Of a DNA stretch of 64,000 nucleotides, positions 1 through 11,893 are shown in pieces. The first letter of the stretch is position 1; each line of letters starts with the position of its first letter. The position numbers and the translations under genes were made by a program. The stretch covers positions 2,432,452-2,496,451 of the forward strand of contig CAADRB010000011.1 of NCBI GenBank assembly GCA_900708905.1, written 5' to 3'. The notes under the pieces were generated by a model. That model was not told where the DNA came from. It did not search any database and was given only the letters and a program-made list of their open reading frames with translations. This stretch comes from Hymenolepis diminuta. Taxonomy: Eukaryota; Platyhelminthes; Cestoda; Cyclophyllidea; Hymenolepididae.

Positions 1-17
1 AGAGAGAGAGAGAGAGA
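1..17. repeat. (AG)n microsatellite at the window edge
   Basis: Simple AG dinucleotide run that starts the window; its true length is unknown because it is cut by the edge. It is followed by a short purine stretch just before the LTR-like repeat that begins around 25-62. Confidence 0.95.
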
Positions 18-61
18 AGGATTTTGTTAGGCTAAGCAAATCACGTCAGGGTCACCAATCA

Positions 62-436
62 TGTTGCGGATGCTACACCAATAATTCTTTTGCTAAACCT
101 AAGTAATCCTCCTAGCAGTCCAAATAGCCTCTAGTAGAGTCCTCTAATACCAATTCACTCCCAAATGAGCTAAGCTATGCCCAAAATGGTAAGAACCGGT
201 AAGATGCTGAGTGAAGAGGGTTTATTGACCACTTCGTTGTTTCTTTTCGTAAAAGCTTAGTCATTAAATACAAAACCATGCTGGGCTGCNGGGATCTTGA
301 TTGCTGATTGGTTGGGCAGGTCTCTGCACACACGGCCGCGCTTGATCTCAACGTGACCGGTTACATGGCCGCACTTCCCGTGGTGAGTTCTAGCGCACGT
401 GATCCAATCAGTCTTGTTAGCGTTGTGAACCCCACA
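62..436 (+). repeat. LTR-like dispersed repeat, family A, copy 1
   Basis: About 375 bp that matches 55287-55643 over most of its length with scattered substitutions and small indels. It starts TGTTGCGGATGC and ends CCCACA, so it has the TG...CA ends usual for an LTR. Copy 2 has the same ends and a 4-bp flanking duplication, which supports the LTR reading. No target duplication is visible here, and weaker similarity may extend left to about position 25. The single N at 290 lies inside it. No reverse transcriptase, gag or integrase coding is seen nearby, so it is a solo or broken LTR. Confidence 0.6.
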
Positions 437-775
437 GATGTCTACTAAACTTAAAACAATGTTAAATATGAATACCCACTCGAAACGGAAGTCGTTCAAT
501 TATGGGACTATTTAGACTCAGACTTAGTGACTCAAAAGTGTCTCAAAATGCACACAATGATGTCAAGTATACAAGTTTGAACGTGTGATATCGACGTGGC
601 TTAATTGCAGGCAATGTTTGTCCATACCAAGAAGGACAGCAGCATGCTTTGAGCACAATATGGGTTAATCATTCACAAATAAATAGAGGTGAACATGAAC
701 TATTTTTTGTTAGTTATTGGAAAGTTTCAGTCTCACAAATGATCTTATCGAAGCGGAAATTTAAATTAATATATA

Positions 776-2120
776 CAGGGTGGTTAAGGTATCTGAGGTC
801 ACCTTACACACTTTTAGAAAAACAGAAAATGGAACTATTAACGGTTGAAACTTACGGTTTCTTATAACGAAACAAATAGATGTAGTGTTAACCTAAGTTC
901 CATTCTATATACCCTCTTTCGCTTCTATCACCCACTCAATTCGAGTCCCAAAGCGACTGTAAGCTTTAATCAAATCAGGTGGTCTTTATTGATGCCCTCC
1001 ATTGCTCCGACCATTGCTTCCATGAGAGAGGATGATTTGGTGTGATGGGGATGTTTATTAACTTCCTTTTGAATCACGCTCTCCTCTGCTCCACACCTAA
1101 TAATGGGAAGGATTGTGGTCTGATGGGTTAGGAGGCGGCCATAAATTTGGCGTGACATGATGATGAAAATTCTCCACCATCCGATCCTGTGGTTTTAGAG
1201 CCTTATGAGATGGAGCCGAACCTTGTTGGAAGACAAAGGGAGTTCTCCTCATTGGCTACATTGTCTATCCAAGGCGGCTTAACGACAATGGTTTGAAGAG
1301 TCTTGACATGGGCATCTGCATCTGCATTGACTCTAAGGCTCTGTGGAAATAATGGAGGAGTCATAATGTGTCCCTCTTACTGCTAACAACACCGAAAACC
1401 GTCACTGTTGGTGGAAACTTCGTGCCCATGCATAACAGTTGGAGCTTTTTGGGGTTCGCTCGCATGTAGTTATCTATCATTTCTTAGATTGACTTTTCAG
1501 CCTGGTGAGAGTTTTTGGGTTGGAGAAAAACCAAAGGCACTCCTGTTCTTCTGGGTGCTACAATTTATTTAATAGTCGTTTTGCACGCATTCAAAAACCC
1601 AAGATTCCCTTTTTGGTTGTTTTGTCCACATAAGACTGACGACCTCGCCTAAGAACGTATGATTTGTATCCGAGGTCGTGATGAACAGCGTTTCTTATAT
1701 ATTGTTGTTCTTTCAGACACTTGAAGATCTTTGGTAAGATGTCGCGCATTGACTTCCCACGATTTTCGTCCATCATGCCATGCTATGCACTCTTCTGCCA
1801 AACTCAGGTGTCCTGAGTGAGTCGGCAGAGCGTTGACAATGGCTTTTCTCCTTCTCGTGGTGGCCAATTCATATCCATTGTTTTCATTCAGCAGCTCCTT
1901 TCTAACTTTACAATTGAAAGATTTGGCGACTTTTAGAAATTCGACAATATCTAAATTGCAGTTTTTCGCTTTTATAGACACTACTACAGCTTGTCTTTTC
2001 ATTTCATTAGTTATAGTAGTGTCTGGTATGAGATCTTCTGGTATAAAAAGTACGTTAATTATTATCGGATTAGTTTAAATTACAATAATATAAGTGTCTT
2101 CAGATACCTTACGCATCCCG
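776..2120 (-). mobile_element. Tc1/mariner-superfamily DNA transposon, copy 1, full length but dead
   Basis: The left end (CAGGGTGGTTAAGGTATCTG from 776) and the reverse complement of the right end (CGGGATGCGTAAGGTATCTG) form imperfect terminal inverted repeats. TA lies directly outside each end (774-775 and 2121-2122), as expected for the TA target of this superfamily. The length of 1345 bp is typical of a mariner element with one transposase. The transposase is encoded on the minus strand and is broken (see the pseudogene entry). A second copy lies at 43615-44772, with about 900 bp in the middle identical as far as can be read by eye. Confidence 0.9.
1000..2002 (-). pseudogene. Tc1/mariner-type transposase, frameshifted, catalytic residues lost
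   Basis: Read from 2002 downward, the N-terminal part is open for 117 residues and includes the helix-turn-helix stretch KDLQVSERTT. The frame then breaks and continues in another frame with DLGYKSYVLRRG (about 1649-1680). Further fragments in shifting frames match the mariner catalytic core: RNDR-like, TVTVFGVVSS, MTPPLFPQ-like, VNADA, VFQQGSAPSH and NPSHYY. Known family members have an Asp in each of the motifs FSDEK, FQQDSAPSH and NPLDY. Here these read FSNPK, FQQGSAPSH and NPSHY, so all three catalytic acids appear replaced. There are at least four frame changes or stops. No functional enzyme can be made. Confidence 0.85.
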
Positions 2121-2689
2121 TATATCGAGAAAGTTAACAAGATATCAATTTTTATTAAACTAATTTTCATTGTTGACAACTCCGTGACACCCAAGATGGG
2201 AGTGGTGCCACCACCCGATCTTTAAAATCGGTCGATTCCTGGTGTATGGTGAACCGTGGTATTACGAATATGCAAACAAATACAAATCTTTGTTCTTGAG
2301 AAACAATACATGATGCAACTGTAACCCAAATGTTTTTAATGCATGAACACTCCCAAGTAACCAAGCTATGAAAGTCTAACAGACAGAGCGGTGCCAATAG
2401 CAACTTTAAGTAATTTGCTTTATTATTATTGCCTATGTTAATTATTTTATTGTTCCAATTTAAATAGGATGTTTTTAAAGTAAAATTATTTCGGCAATAT
2501 TGCAATGCTAGAACGTCTAGTTTATGCCACTCTGATCTAAGTGCCTACGATATATATTTCTAGGCTAAAGTTAACTCAGACTCGAGATGTCGTTACTCCA
2601 AGACAAGGTAGTGCCTCAACAAAGACTACATAAGGATAACCGTCGTATTCATATAATTGATGTTTCAATGTCAAAACATTGCCGGACCT

Positions 2690-2905
2690 AATGAAAGCCT
2701 TTGTCAAGACTAATTGTCAAGCTGCCAGGAGCTTGTGGGTGCGCATATTGAAAATAGGGATGAGGGATTTGGAAACCACCTGCAAGAATCGTGACAATAT
2801 AGAAGCACTGCGACTTTGGGGTTTATTCGTCGTCGTAACTATGTTTCTTGGAGAAATGTCAACAATCTTTGGAAAGTGTTATTCCCATTGTTGACTCCAT
2901 CCGTA
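2690..2905 (+). repeat. Decayed dispersed repeat, copy 1
   Basis: A stretch containing AGGAGCTTGTGGGTGCGCAT and GGGATTTGGAAACCACCTGC resembles 21785-21910 (GTTAGGATCGATGTGCGCGA, GCGATTTGGGGACAACCTGC). The two are only about 70-75% alike by eye. Short open frames of 71 and 102 codons overlap it (2679-2894, 2848-3156) but match no protein family that I know. It is most likely a fossil transposable-element piece, and its class is unknown. Confidence 0.4.
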
Positions 2906-3159
2906 GGTTTGTAAGATATTTCGGCGGTCATCACACTATTTTGAAGTGCATTGGTACATTAACGTGCAAAAAAATGATTGATATCATGTCATTTTCCTGC
3001 TCATTTTCAGGGAGCCGCCAACCAACGCCCTATAGCACTCGTCTCATGAGATTATCAACGATAAAAAGTTACACCCATTGCCTTCGACTCACCAACGCTT
3101 TCCATCTTCAATTGGATATTCATTTGCGCTCAGCTAATTACTCTTACCGAGGCTAATTT

Positions 3160-5800
3160 AGATTTGTTTTATCTCGTTACGATAGATAATAATTAAGTTG
3201 CAGTAATCTTAATGGTCAAAAACAGACTGATTAATAGTGGGATGATGTCACCGTTCTTCATGTTTTGTTTAATTTATATGATATTACCATAATATTTTAT
3301 CAAAACGATAAATACCATCAACAATTTTATATTATAATACAGTTTATAAATGAAAACGAAAGCAAATATGATTATTTCTATCTTAAAAAGTGGAGGTTTC
3401 TGATGAATTTGAGTTGCAATTGATGTCTCTTCCTCTAAACCATCCTCAAGGGTTTTGAAAGGTCTGTTACGATTAGAAATCATTATTTTTCTGGTGATGT
3501 CAACTTTCACCCATACTCGTATGTATTTTCATTATCGCATTTCAGAAACCAGTTCTAATTTTCTTGAAATTATGTGAGAGCATGTATTTCAAATCGCACG
3601 TTTTATTTGGAGCGATTAGCTGATATAAACCGAGATTTGTAGTTGTGAGAATAGCGAATGTTGATGATGTTAGAAGTTTTATATTACAGTTCTCTGGATA
3701 CCAGGTCCAAATCTTAGGTGGGTCTATAATTTAGGGGGATGGAAGTGATGTCACCCCAATACTATAAACTTTTGGTGATTGCAAATGTAAACCTATCCAA
3801 ACCTATTATGGAGTTAATAACACTATACTTGGGTGGAGGGACTATTCTGAAGCCGGTCTAGTAGAGAAACTTATATTCTTGACCAGAATTAACCAGCGCG
3901 GTTGACCTCTGACTTGACAGACATGCCAAGTGACTGCTGTGCCGCTGGCGCACTGTAATGATCAAGTGCATTTTATTACCTTTGAACGATAATTTTACAT
4001 ATTTTCAGAATTACTCTTCACTCGCATTCTCAATGACAAAACCTCGGTTTTTCGTCCTCGAGCCGCAGTGACGTCTTTTATGTCCCTATGATGCAAAGAC
4101 CCTACCTGTCATGTTTAAACGCGCCTACCGATTCCCCCCCTCCGCCTCAACAACGGCCTCGTTTCACTTAAAAGTACATCTGCGCTCATGTTCTCGCACG
4201 GCCGTACCTAGGTGACTTTTACAAAATCGTCTTTGTTTTCCACTCAGGACAAAACGTACGTTTGTTCCACGGCTCCTACGCTTCCCTCTCATCCCCTCTC
4301 TCTTCCTCGCTTCAGTCCTCGTTGTGGCTTCCCTGAATAGATTTTGATCTAATCAACTTCTGGTGTACTGCTCCACAATTGTTATTAGCTCTTACTCAAA
4401 CATCTACGAATTGGTGACTGTTCTTGCTGCTGTTAGTTGTTAGCCGCCAACCGTTAGTTGTTAAGTTAACCCCAACACCTCTTAATTTTTATTGTTACCA
4501 CCGCATAAAATAAATTGCAACTTTTAGTTGTGGGAAGAAACTGATGTTAAATATCAGAAACTTCGACAAATGAGAGAGGGGAAGAGATCAAAAAGAAACA
4601 TTTAGCATTTACTCCATATGATTTTTGGATTCGGTAGGTAGTTCACATTCCAAAGGCACATTCCACATTGAGAAGGCAAATAATATTACATGATATTCCA
4701 CACTTTAGCAATTAATAATCATTTCTATTTAATCATTATATCAGATCGAGAATGTAAGAGTCAGATATTCTTCAAGAGTTTACTGGATTTCTAAATATTT
4801 AATCTCCTTCACAGATTTCTAAGACCGACAGAAATATAAGTGCTCCGATTTCTATTGCTAGTTCTTATTTCTTTAGCTATGGTGATATCTTCGTCCACTC
4901 TTATGAACTTGGATGATATCACGTTCGCTTTCTTCTGCTTTCGACCTAATTGAAGTTATCTTTTGAAGATTGAAAATAAGAAATATGAAGGAATCAGATT
5001 CAATTAGTAAGTTATTAAACGCTTTGGAATGTCCCAAGATAGGGAGGTTCTATAGACGAATAGACAAGAATGGGAACTGGAGCTCTTTGCACTTTTCCAG
5101 CCTTCCAATTTCACTTTCGTCTCCTCTCCCATTTTTAGGTAATACTGAGAGCTATGGATCTTTTTGTTCGACTCATATTAGACATATTACTATTACCTTT
5201 TTCTTATCATCAAAAGAACAAAATCTCTTCATAAAAATGATAAAACTCGATTCAACGTAGGTCATAGATGGATTGCGGCAAGTAATAGAATATCAGGAAA
5301 TATTCAGCTTTCCATTCGTCTTTAGGGGAGCCATTTAGGGCTATGAATAGCAAGCAAAAAAGATTGGATTGAAGGACATGAAGAGGGTATTAAAATCGTG
5401 CGATCGTGGAAAAGTGTCTGGAAATTATAAGTCCAGCCTTGAGGCCCGCATTCATGCACAGTATGACGCATCACTGAATTAGACAGTTTGCTTCAGACAA
5501 AGGACAGACTGTTTCGAGGGAAGGGGAAATTTCACCGTTCTCGTCATGACTGATGGCTAAATCGGCACGGTATAAATAGCAGTGAGGGTGATTCTATAGA
5601 TAGTGAAGGCAAATCAATCAGACTTTAACGTCTTTGTCTCTGTAAATATAAAGGTTCTGGCTTACAAGAGAAAAAAGTATAGCGAAAAGTGCTTGCTTAA
5701 TAAGTGTATTTATATAGTCTTGAGAAATATAACGGTAAAATCTCAAACAAAAGTCAAAAACCACCAGTAGGTTATTACTTAAATGAAAGAAAGAAAGAAA
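3160..5800. other. Gene-free stretch with a GC-richer block at about 4080-4480
   Basis: No supportable coding region. Most of it is AT-rich unique-looking sequence. Between about 4080 and 4480 the composition rises in C and G, with a run of C at about 4134-4141 and pyrimidine-rich stretches. Direct repeats of GTTAGTTGTTA occur around 4431-4465. This block looks like foreign repeat DNA, perhaps an LTR, but no second copy is in the window to prove it. Confidence 0.5.
5784..5800. repeat. (GAAA)n microsatellite
   Basis: Short run of GAAA units immediately upstream of a family-E repeat copy. The run may have been the insertion site. Confidence 0.8.
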
Positions 5801-5804
5801 GTTT

Positions 5805-6123
5805 TATAACGTTATGGCCTATCGGGGCCACATCGATCGAATAGATGGAATAAATCAAGTCACATGTCTTCAGATCAGTTCGGAGGTGGTAGGCTAGCCA
5901 CCCCTCAATTTAATAATTAGTAAATTAGGTTTATATACAAAACATTTCTTCGTTGGACGTCAGTCATGTCTTGTTCTTGGAGTCTCGGCGTGATGATAGA
6001 TACCCATTTAAGTATCTATGTGCAAACACACAGCGGGACCACCTGTAGACACTGTAGTGAAGATCTTATCACCAGCCAATCATTTCTAATCGCTCGGTGA
6101 TGATAAAAATCAGCTGGTTATAG
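5805..6123 (+). repeat. Dispersed repeat family E, copy 1
   Basis: About 320 bp shared with 6758-7050 and 58331-58660. It begins TATAACGTTATGG and ends with GGTTATAG, so the ends are short inverted repeats (TATAAC / GTTATA). Shared inner blocks include CGAATAGATGGAATAA, AGATCAGTTCGGAGGTG, CGTGATGATAGA and GACACTGTAGTG. No coding capacity is seen. Size and ends would suit a MITE or other non-autonomous element, but the class is not established. Confidence 0.75.
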
Positions 6124-6757
6124 CAGTAAGAAAAGTAAAGATTATGTTTTACAGAATAAAGCTGAAATTTCAAGTCTATTCATTTAGCATTATCTAGAAG
6201 GATGCAAAACAAAGTAAAGTACGATGCCTGTACAATATAAATATCGACAGTGTAGAATGTAGGCTAATATTAACTGTAGAGAATCATAGCAAACCAAGTA
6301 AAATGCAAAATAATTTTGATTGTAGTTTTCAACTTGATTTTCCACTTTAAATGAGCTACTTCATAAGCGACAACTAATGGACCTTTATTATATTATATTA
6401 GGCATGACTACCTGGGATAGGTTATGAAATATTTAAATTCATTAAGTCATGTGTTATAGACCTAATATAAAAGGATGGACGGAGACAAAGAATAGTTCAT
6501 TCTAATTAGGACTGCCCAAGGGAGAGAGAGAGTATCTGAATGGAGGATTCTCATCAGTGGAACTCCAAATGATGATACTCTGCGGAAGATAAGAGTTAGA
6601 AACCACCTTTCTCTAAATTTGTTAGATAAAAAGAAATCAAATAAAATGATTTAATACGCAGAACTATATGCTATCTACCCCAGCTGTCCTATCTGGTGAT
6701 TCTGTTTCAATTGAATGAAATAACCATTTTTAGCTTTCATGAAGACAACTGTTACCT

Positions 6758-7050
6758 GTAATAACGTTAAGTCCATTGGGGTCACAACGCTCGAATAGAT
6801 GAAATGCGTCAAGTCACTCATGTCGGCAGATCACTTCGGAAGTGGCAAGCGAGCCACCCCAATTTATCAATAAGTAAATCAGGTTCATATACAAAACATT
6901 CCTTCATTAGACGTCGGTCAAGTTTTGTCGTCGGAGTCTCGACATGATGATAGACACCTGTTTAGGTATCTATGTGCAAGCACACAAACACACAGTGGAA
7001 CCGCCTGTGGACACTGTAGTGGAGATGTTGATAGACATCTGCTGGCTATA
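6758..7050 (+). repeat. Dispersed repeat family E, copy 2
   Basis: Same orientation as copy 1 and about 640 bp downstream of that copy's end. It begins TAATAACGTTAAG and ends GCTGGCTATA. It lacks a block of about 30 bp near the 3' end that copies 1 and 3 have (the part with AATCATTTCT). A 65-codon minus-strand open frame inside it is a by-product of the repeat. Confidence 0.75.
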
Positions 7051-7805
7051 ATTTCACAAATTTGAATGGAAAATATTATGTAGTCCATCATTTCTTTAAG
7101 AATCAGTCCAATCACTAAACCAATACAATAGTCTAATGAAGTTAACAGGAATGCTGCATGATCTAAACGTGTAAAAACCTAAGTAAGGAAGATCAATGGG
7201 AAAATTATAATGACAACGTTCGGATTGATGAAATATATATATATGTAAAATTTAAATATCGTATCTAGAATAAGCTCTAGAAATAAATAATAATATAGGA
7301 AAGGCAAATATAGGAATATAAGCTAGTAACGACTGTTAATCTGTGATAATGACTACACACTTAGGTCATAACTGAAGGGAACTGACGCTTGAAGAATCAA
7401 CTTTGAAATACAAGAAATCACATAAATTAATATTTGAAATTCTCATAAAACATCCGATTACCAAATTTATAGCTCTTATAGCCATATTAAACGGTCAAAT
7501 GCTGAATGAAGTAATCTTGCTATGATTTTGGGGAATGCAAATTATATAGGATTACAACTTATCTCTAGTCAATGACAAAATGATATTTTATTCATTAATT
7601 TGAAGTAATACTAGGTAAAATTAATTTTATCATTTTATTTTTATTGTGTTATTCTGTGAAAATATTTTAATTTTATGTATATTTGAAAGGTTATATTTGT
7701 TTAGCTAAGTCATGCGAGTATAAAAATAATTGTGCAGCCAGTTCTAAACCGTTTTGGTCTATGATAATACCGCTCAGTATGATACACGTTGCTTCAAGTG
7801 GGGAG

Positions 7806-8369
7806 ATGCCATTTGTTTCTAATGTCCGAAAAACAAGATCAAATAGGACAAAGTTACAAAATCAGTCACCAGTCAAAGCTGCAAAACTTACTATAAAATC
7901 TCGTGCTTCAGAAAAGTTAAATCCTCAAGAAATTAAGCGCATTAAACTTGCTACCGTATTTGTTGACGGCTCCGTAGGTGTAAAACACCGAAGTGGACAT
8001 TTGAGATCAGCTCTTGGGCGTTTAAGACAAACCATATTGCATCCTATGTTTGAGAAAGGACATATTCATCACAATCATCATACTACACCGTCCCATGCTC
8101 GACCAGTCCCAAATAAATCAGCTCAACGAAAACCTGCAAAAGCAGTTAGGACAGTCGGCTTTCCTCCTCGTACTTATACCGTATGCGAAGAGTGCAGTCG
8201 GAAATGCGCAAATCTTGAAGTTATCATGGAGGAAGATTTCGATGAGGACAGTTTATCAGAAGAAATCGAAACCAAAGTCCAATTAACAGCCTCCTCCTAT
8301 TCTTTGGGCTCCGTTTCTATGAAATCCCAATCGTTGGCATCACCGTACAACAACCTTCTTTCAGTGTGA
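7806..8369 (+). CDS. Unrecognised basic protein, about 187 residues (start uncertain)
   Basis: The frame is open from 7683 and ends with TGA at 8367-8369. I place the start at the ATG at 7806 (MPFVSNVRKTRSNRTK) because earlier in-frame ATGs lie in hydrophobic, less coding-like sequence. An upstream exon joined through the TTTAG at about 7706 is also possible. The protein has a Lys/Arg-rich first half and a His-rich patch (HIHHNHH) near its middle. A cysteine group CEECSRKC follows, then an acidic segment EEDFDEDSLSEEIE and a Ser-rich tail. There is no signal peptide or membrane segment. I do not recognise the family. Length and composition make chance unlikely in AT-rich DNA, but it could be a terminal exon of a larger gene. 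Confidence 0.6.
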   Translation: MPFVSNVRKTRSNRTKLQNQSPVKAAKLTIKSRASEKLNPQEIKRIKLATVFVDGSVGVKHRSGHLRSALGRLRQTILHPMFEKGHIHHNHHTTPSHARPVPNKSAQRKPAKAVRTVGFPPRTYTVCEECSRKCANLEVIMEEDFDEDSLSEEIETKVQLTASSYSLGSVSMKSQSLASPYNNLLSV

Positions 8370-11250
8370 TGTCCCCTTTTTACTTTTCTTACATTGACTT
8401 TTTCGGACTGACCATTTCACTCAGGTTTTGTAACTTCTTTTTATTGCATTTATTACTTTCTGTATTTCAAAAACTTGTTTTACGGTGTCAAAGTGATAAT
8501 GAAATGTCTTTCATTCACTATTACCCTTTGCTTTTTTTGTTTGAAGTGGATATTTAAGAGTATGTGGCTATTCCATGAGTGTAGTGATTGTTAACTTAAC
8601 AGAATACTTGTTTGGTAGGCCGACAGCTTTGTTCTAGGCGATTTCACAATTTTGGGAGTATGCAGTTTTAGGTATAATTTGTTGACTGTTTGAAGTACAC
8701 CCATATGTTAAATTATAGGTCAGTTTTCAGTCAACTAATTCTATATCTCTCGTTACTGTAACTGAATTCGTTGGTTGTTGTGGCAGTTTAACTCTTATTT
8801 TGAAATGATATGGAAGGGGTTATGATCTGAGTTATAAAGTCCACCAAATTCCCATGCAATTTGAACTCACCCGAATTCACATCTAGGCACGTTTTTCTCG
8901 TTATATTCTCATTCTGCCACCACTAACATACAATTGACCCATAGAACTACCTCTCTTTATATATTGGCCCTAAAATAAAAAAAATTGTGAGAATTTGTCC
9001 AGCAAAATTCCATTTGTTCGACACGACTCACAACCAGTAACAACCAATCGTTACGATCTTGGTAAATTACGCACGTAACTGATTGGACAATTATTCGGTA
9101 AAGAGCTTGGATCCGGTAGTTTCCATTAATTGTGCGAGCAAACTTTTTATGTGATTATCGATTCATTCATATTTTGTGTGCACGAGTTTACAGGTTCATA
9201 TTATGATATTTACTGCAGCAGGTTTTATCAACTTTAAGCCAATAACCTTAATGACCTCCTTTATTAGTTATGTTATTCCGCGAAGCAGCAGTTTTATGAA
9301 TAGAGAATTTAACTAGCTTCAAGGCGTATTTTTAAATTTTAACCGTAAAAAGGTTACCAAAGAGTTAATGAAAATTTGGATTAAGGAAATTTTGGCAGTA
9401 GAAAAATGAGCACGTGAGATGGGATGTCCCCTAACTGTTATTAACAAACAGGAAAGAGGAAATCTTTCACTTCACACGAGATTAGCCTATGGAGTCCTCC
9501 CATAAAGGCGTTTCCAAAATAGGGAGACGAGCTGCTATTTGTGATCTGTCACAGTCATGGGAACAAATTGTGGTTCTTTGAGATTAAATCAAATGTTCAC
9601 CCATCATGGGAATGAATTGTTAATTAACTGAGTGGGAAAGGGAAATGATTTTACATGTCTTTTGAATTCATTACAGACAACCATTCATCATTATTAACTA
9701 CACCCTGTTTTGTGATTCTGTGCCATTACACTGTAAACAAATCAGTCTGTGTAAAGTTCCTTCCTAGAATCTAATTAATTTTATAGATGACAATGGAATG
9801 TTTTTGGTCGTCTAAATAGTTAACTTCTTACATTTCTAAATCATGATTATCTCAAGTGCAATTTTTATGAAGTACGTAAATTTATGGAAAAAAATGAAAC
9901 AGAAATTGGAATATCAAGGTGGATTATTAACTCAACTCTTTTACTGACAATAATATGAATTTTAACGGCAGAGTATAGGAAGAGTATTCGAATAAGTAAA
10001 TATAGTAGTGAAGTGATAACGACAACCGCGTTGTTTCGGTTGACTGATAGTCGGTTATCATAAAATCTGCGAAGATTGGGAAACAGTAAATGCTAAATTA
10101 ACCACCTACGAAGTATTAAGAAATCGGCTTCAAAAAACTGATTAGTTAAACGAATTCAACTCCGGAATTTTATATTGTAATTAAATTAGAACAGATTACA
10201 TTGGAATGCACGGTTAATCATCAAGCTAGAAGTGTCAAATTAAGAATGAAATAAATATTGCACACACGGCGGTAGAAGTGAACGTCGTATAAATCAGGGA
10301 AATTTCCGAAGTACCGCCAAATATGCGTGAATGTGTGCAAGATGAGATTTCTATTCACGAACACCACAATTTAAATTTCAATAGGTCTGTGTAACAAGCA
10401 GGTCTTATATCACCCTTATACCATTTCTTCTTCCAGAAAAAATTATGAAATCTCGTTGATATTTTTCGTACTTTTCTATATGTTTTTAGTGTGTCTACAC
10501 CTCCAAGCATAGTTAAAGTTCAGAGTTCAAGCCCTATTTTCACTCATTAAACTTCTGGTATACTAGAGATACTAAAGAAAACCTTGATGGGGTATTAATA
10601 CGAATATAACCATAGTAATTTGCAGTTGTGTGGTGAACGGAAATTGAGCTCCTCAACTTGAGAGAAATTGAGTTAGTCATGTGACAAACTTGCCTGAAGT
10701 CAAGTCTGAAATGCTGCCTGAAGTGGGATGGGGATTAACTTATGAACTGTTGCTTGCCACAGTTACGAGACGCACCTATAACTTAAGGTTTGTGAAAGTT
10801 GATACCTGTAAATTTAGAATCACATGATTTTTTTGGGCTTAAATCTTGTTAATTCAGGTGTATTTTCCACTGAATTGAAACTTTACTTCAAGTGGCCCTC
10901 GATAACAATGCACTGACAAAGAAATCTCAGTCACGGTCAAGAAAGTCACGCAAACCGATTGATCATCATGCGTTTGACCGAATAACCGATCTTGTGATTG
11001 AGACGAGGGAGGAGTGAGTATTGAGAAACCTATAAGTAGCTCTTTGGTCTCCATACATGTGACTGTTATCCAGAGGAATAATGAAGTCTGTGGGTTGGAG
11101 AAAAGTACGAAGTAATTTCACAATATATTAAGGATGGAAGATAACCTTAGAAGAAAGCTTGTTATCAAGATAAATATTTTGTTTTTAATCACAACTCTAC
11201 TCTTTCTCTATAAATTTGATATGAAATTGCTTAGGATGGAAAAATTTCAT
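8370..11250. other. Gene-free AT-rich stretch
   Basis: Apart from the likely 3' UTR of the upstream gene just after 8369, I see no coding exon, RNA gene or clear repeat here. Confidence 0.5.
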
Positions 11251-11278
11251 AAAGACCACTGACAGGTCAGTGGTCTTT
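11251..11278. repeat. 28-bp palindrome (13-bp arms, 2-nt centre)
   Basis: AAAGACCACTGAC is followed by AG and then by its exact reverse complement GTCAGTGGTCTTT. Transcribed, this would form a perfect 13-bp hairpin with almost no loop. As DNA it could be a dimer-binding palindrome or a relic of a foldback element. No gene is close. Confidence 0.9.
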
Positions 11279-11699
11279 ACTCTGATTGAGAAAAATGGTT
11301 TATTTTGGGGAGAAGTTGGTTGACCCCACACGTTGATACTATAATTTCACTTTAATTATTATTCGTTAAAAGTGGATTGGTAAAGGCACACGATATCTAT
11401 CTTTATTAGACAAGCCATTAAATTCTGAAAGTCGCTTTCTACATTGCAGAATATTGAAGAGTAGTCTTGGTTTTATTTATTTTTTCAAGAAAACGATCAA
11501 CGATTGCTTCCGTTTGACAGAGAGATACATAGCAACCGACATTAAACATAATGCGGGAAAAAGGAAGTGGAATATGAAAGTTATGATCATTAGTATCAAA
11601 CGGTACTTTTTTATTCTTAAAGCCTTTGAGTACGGTTCGGCATATTATGTACTAGTTTTGAAGGCAACTGGGAAATAAATGCACTGAATATAGAATATC

Positions 11700-11893
11700 G
11701 TAAACTTTCCGACCCCATTAAGCGAAATGTTAAAAGTATTTGACATGGACATAGTGAAGGTATCCTGGACGTACACTTATGAGAAGCTCGCATTCTCTTA
11801 CCACTAGCCACATCACTAGATGGACATCGATAAGTATCAATCTCGTGATCTCTGACACGGCAGACGTATATATTGGCCACTGGACCAAAAGTG
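11700..11893 (-). repeat. tRNA-derived SINE, decayed copy
   Basis: Minus-strand copy whose head lies at the right end. The reverse complement of 11835-11893 contains GTCCAGTGGCCAATATA, AGAGATCACGAGATTGATA and similar tRNA-like blocks shared with 47621-47823. The body toward 11700 is poorly preserved. Confidence 0.5.

Noticed and set aside
1833..2078. Plus-strand 81-codon frame repeated at 44485-44730
   Set aside because: It is the reverse-strand shadow of the transposase, identical in both copies only because the element itself is identical.
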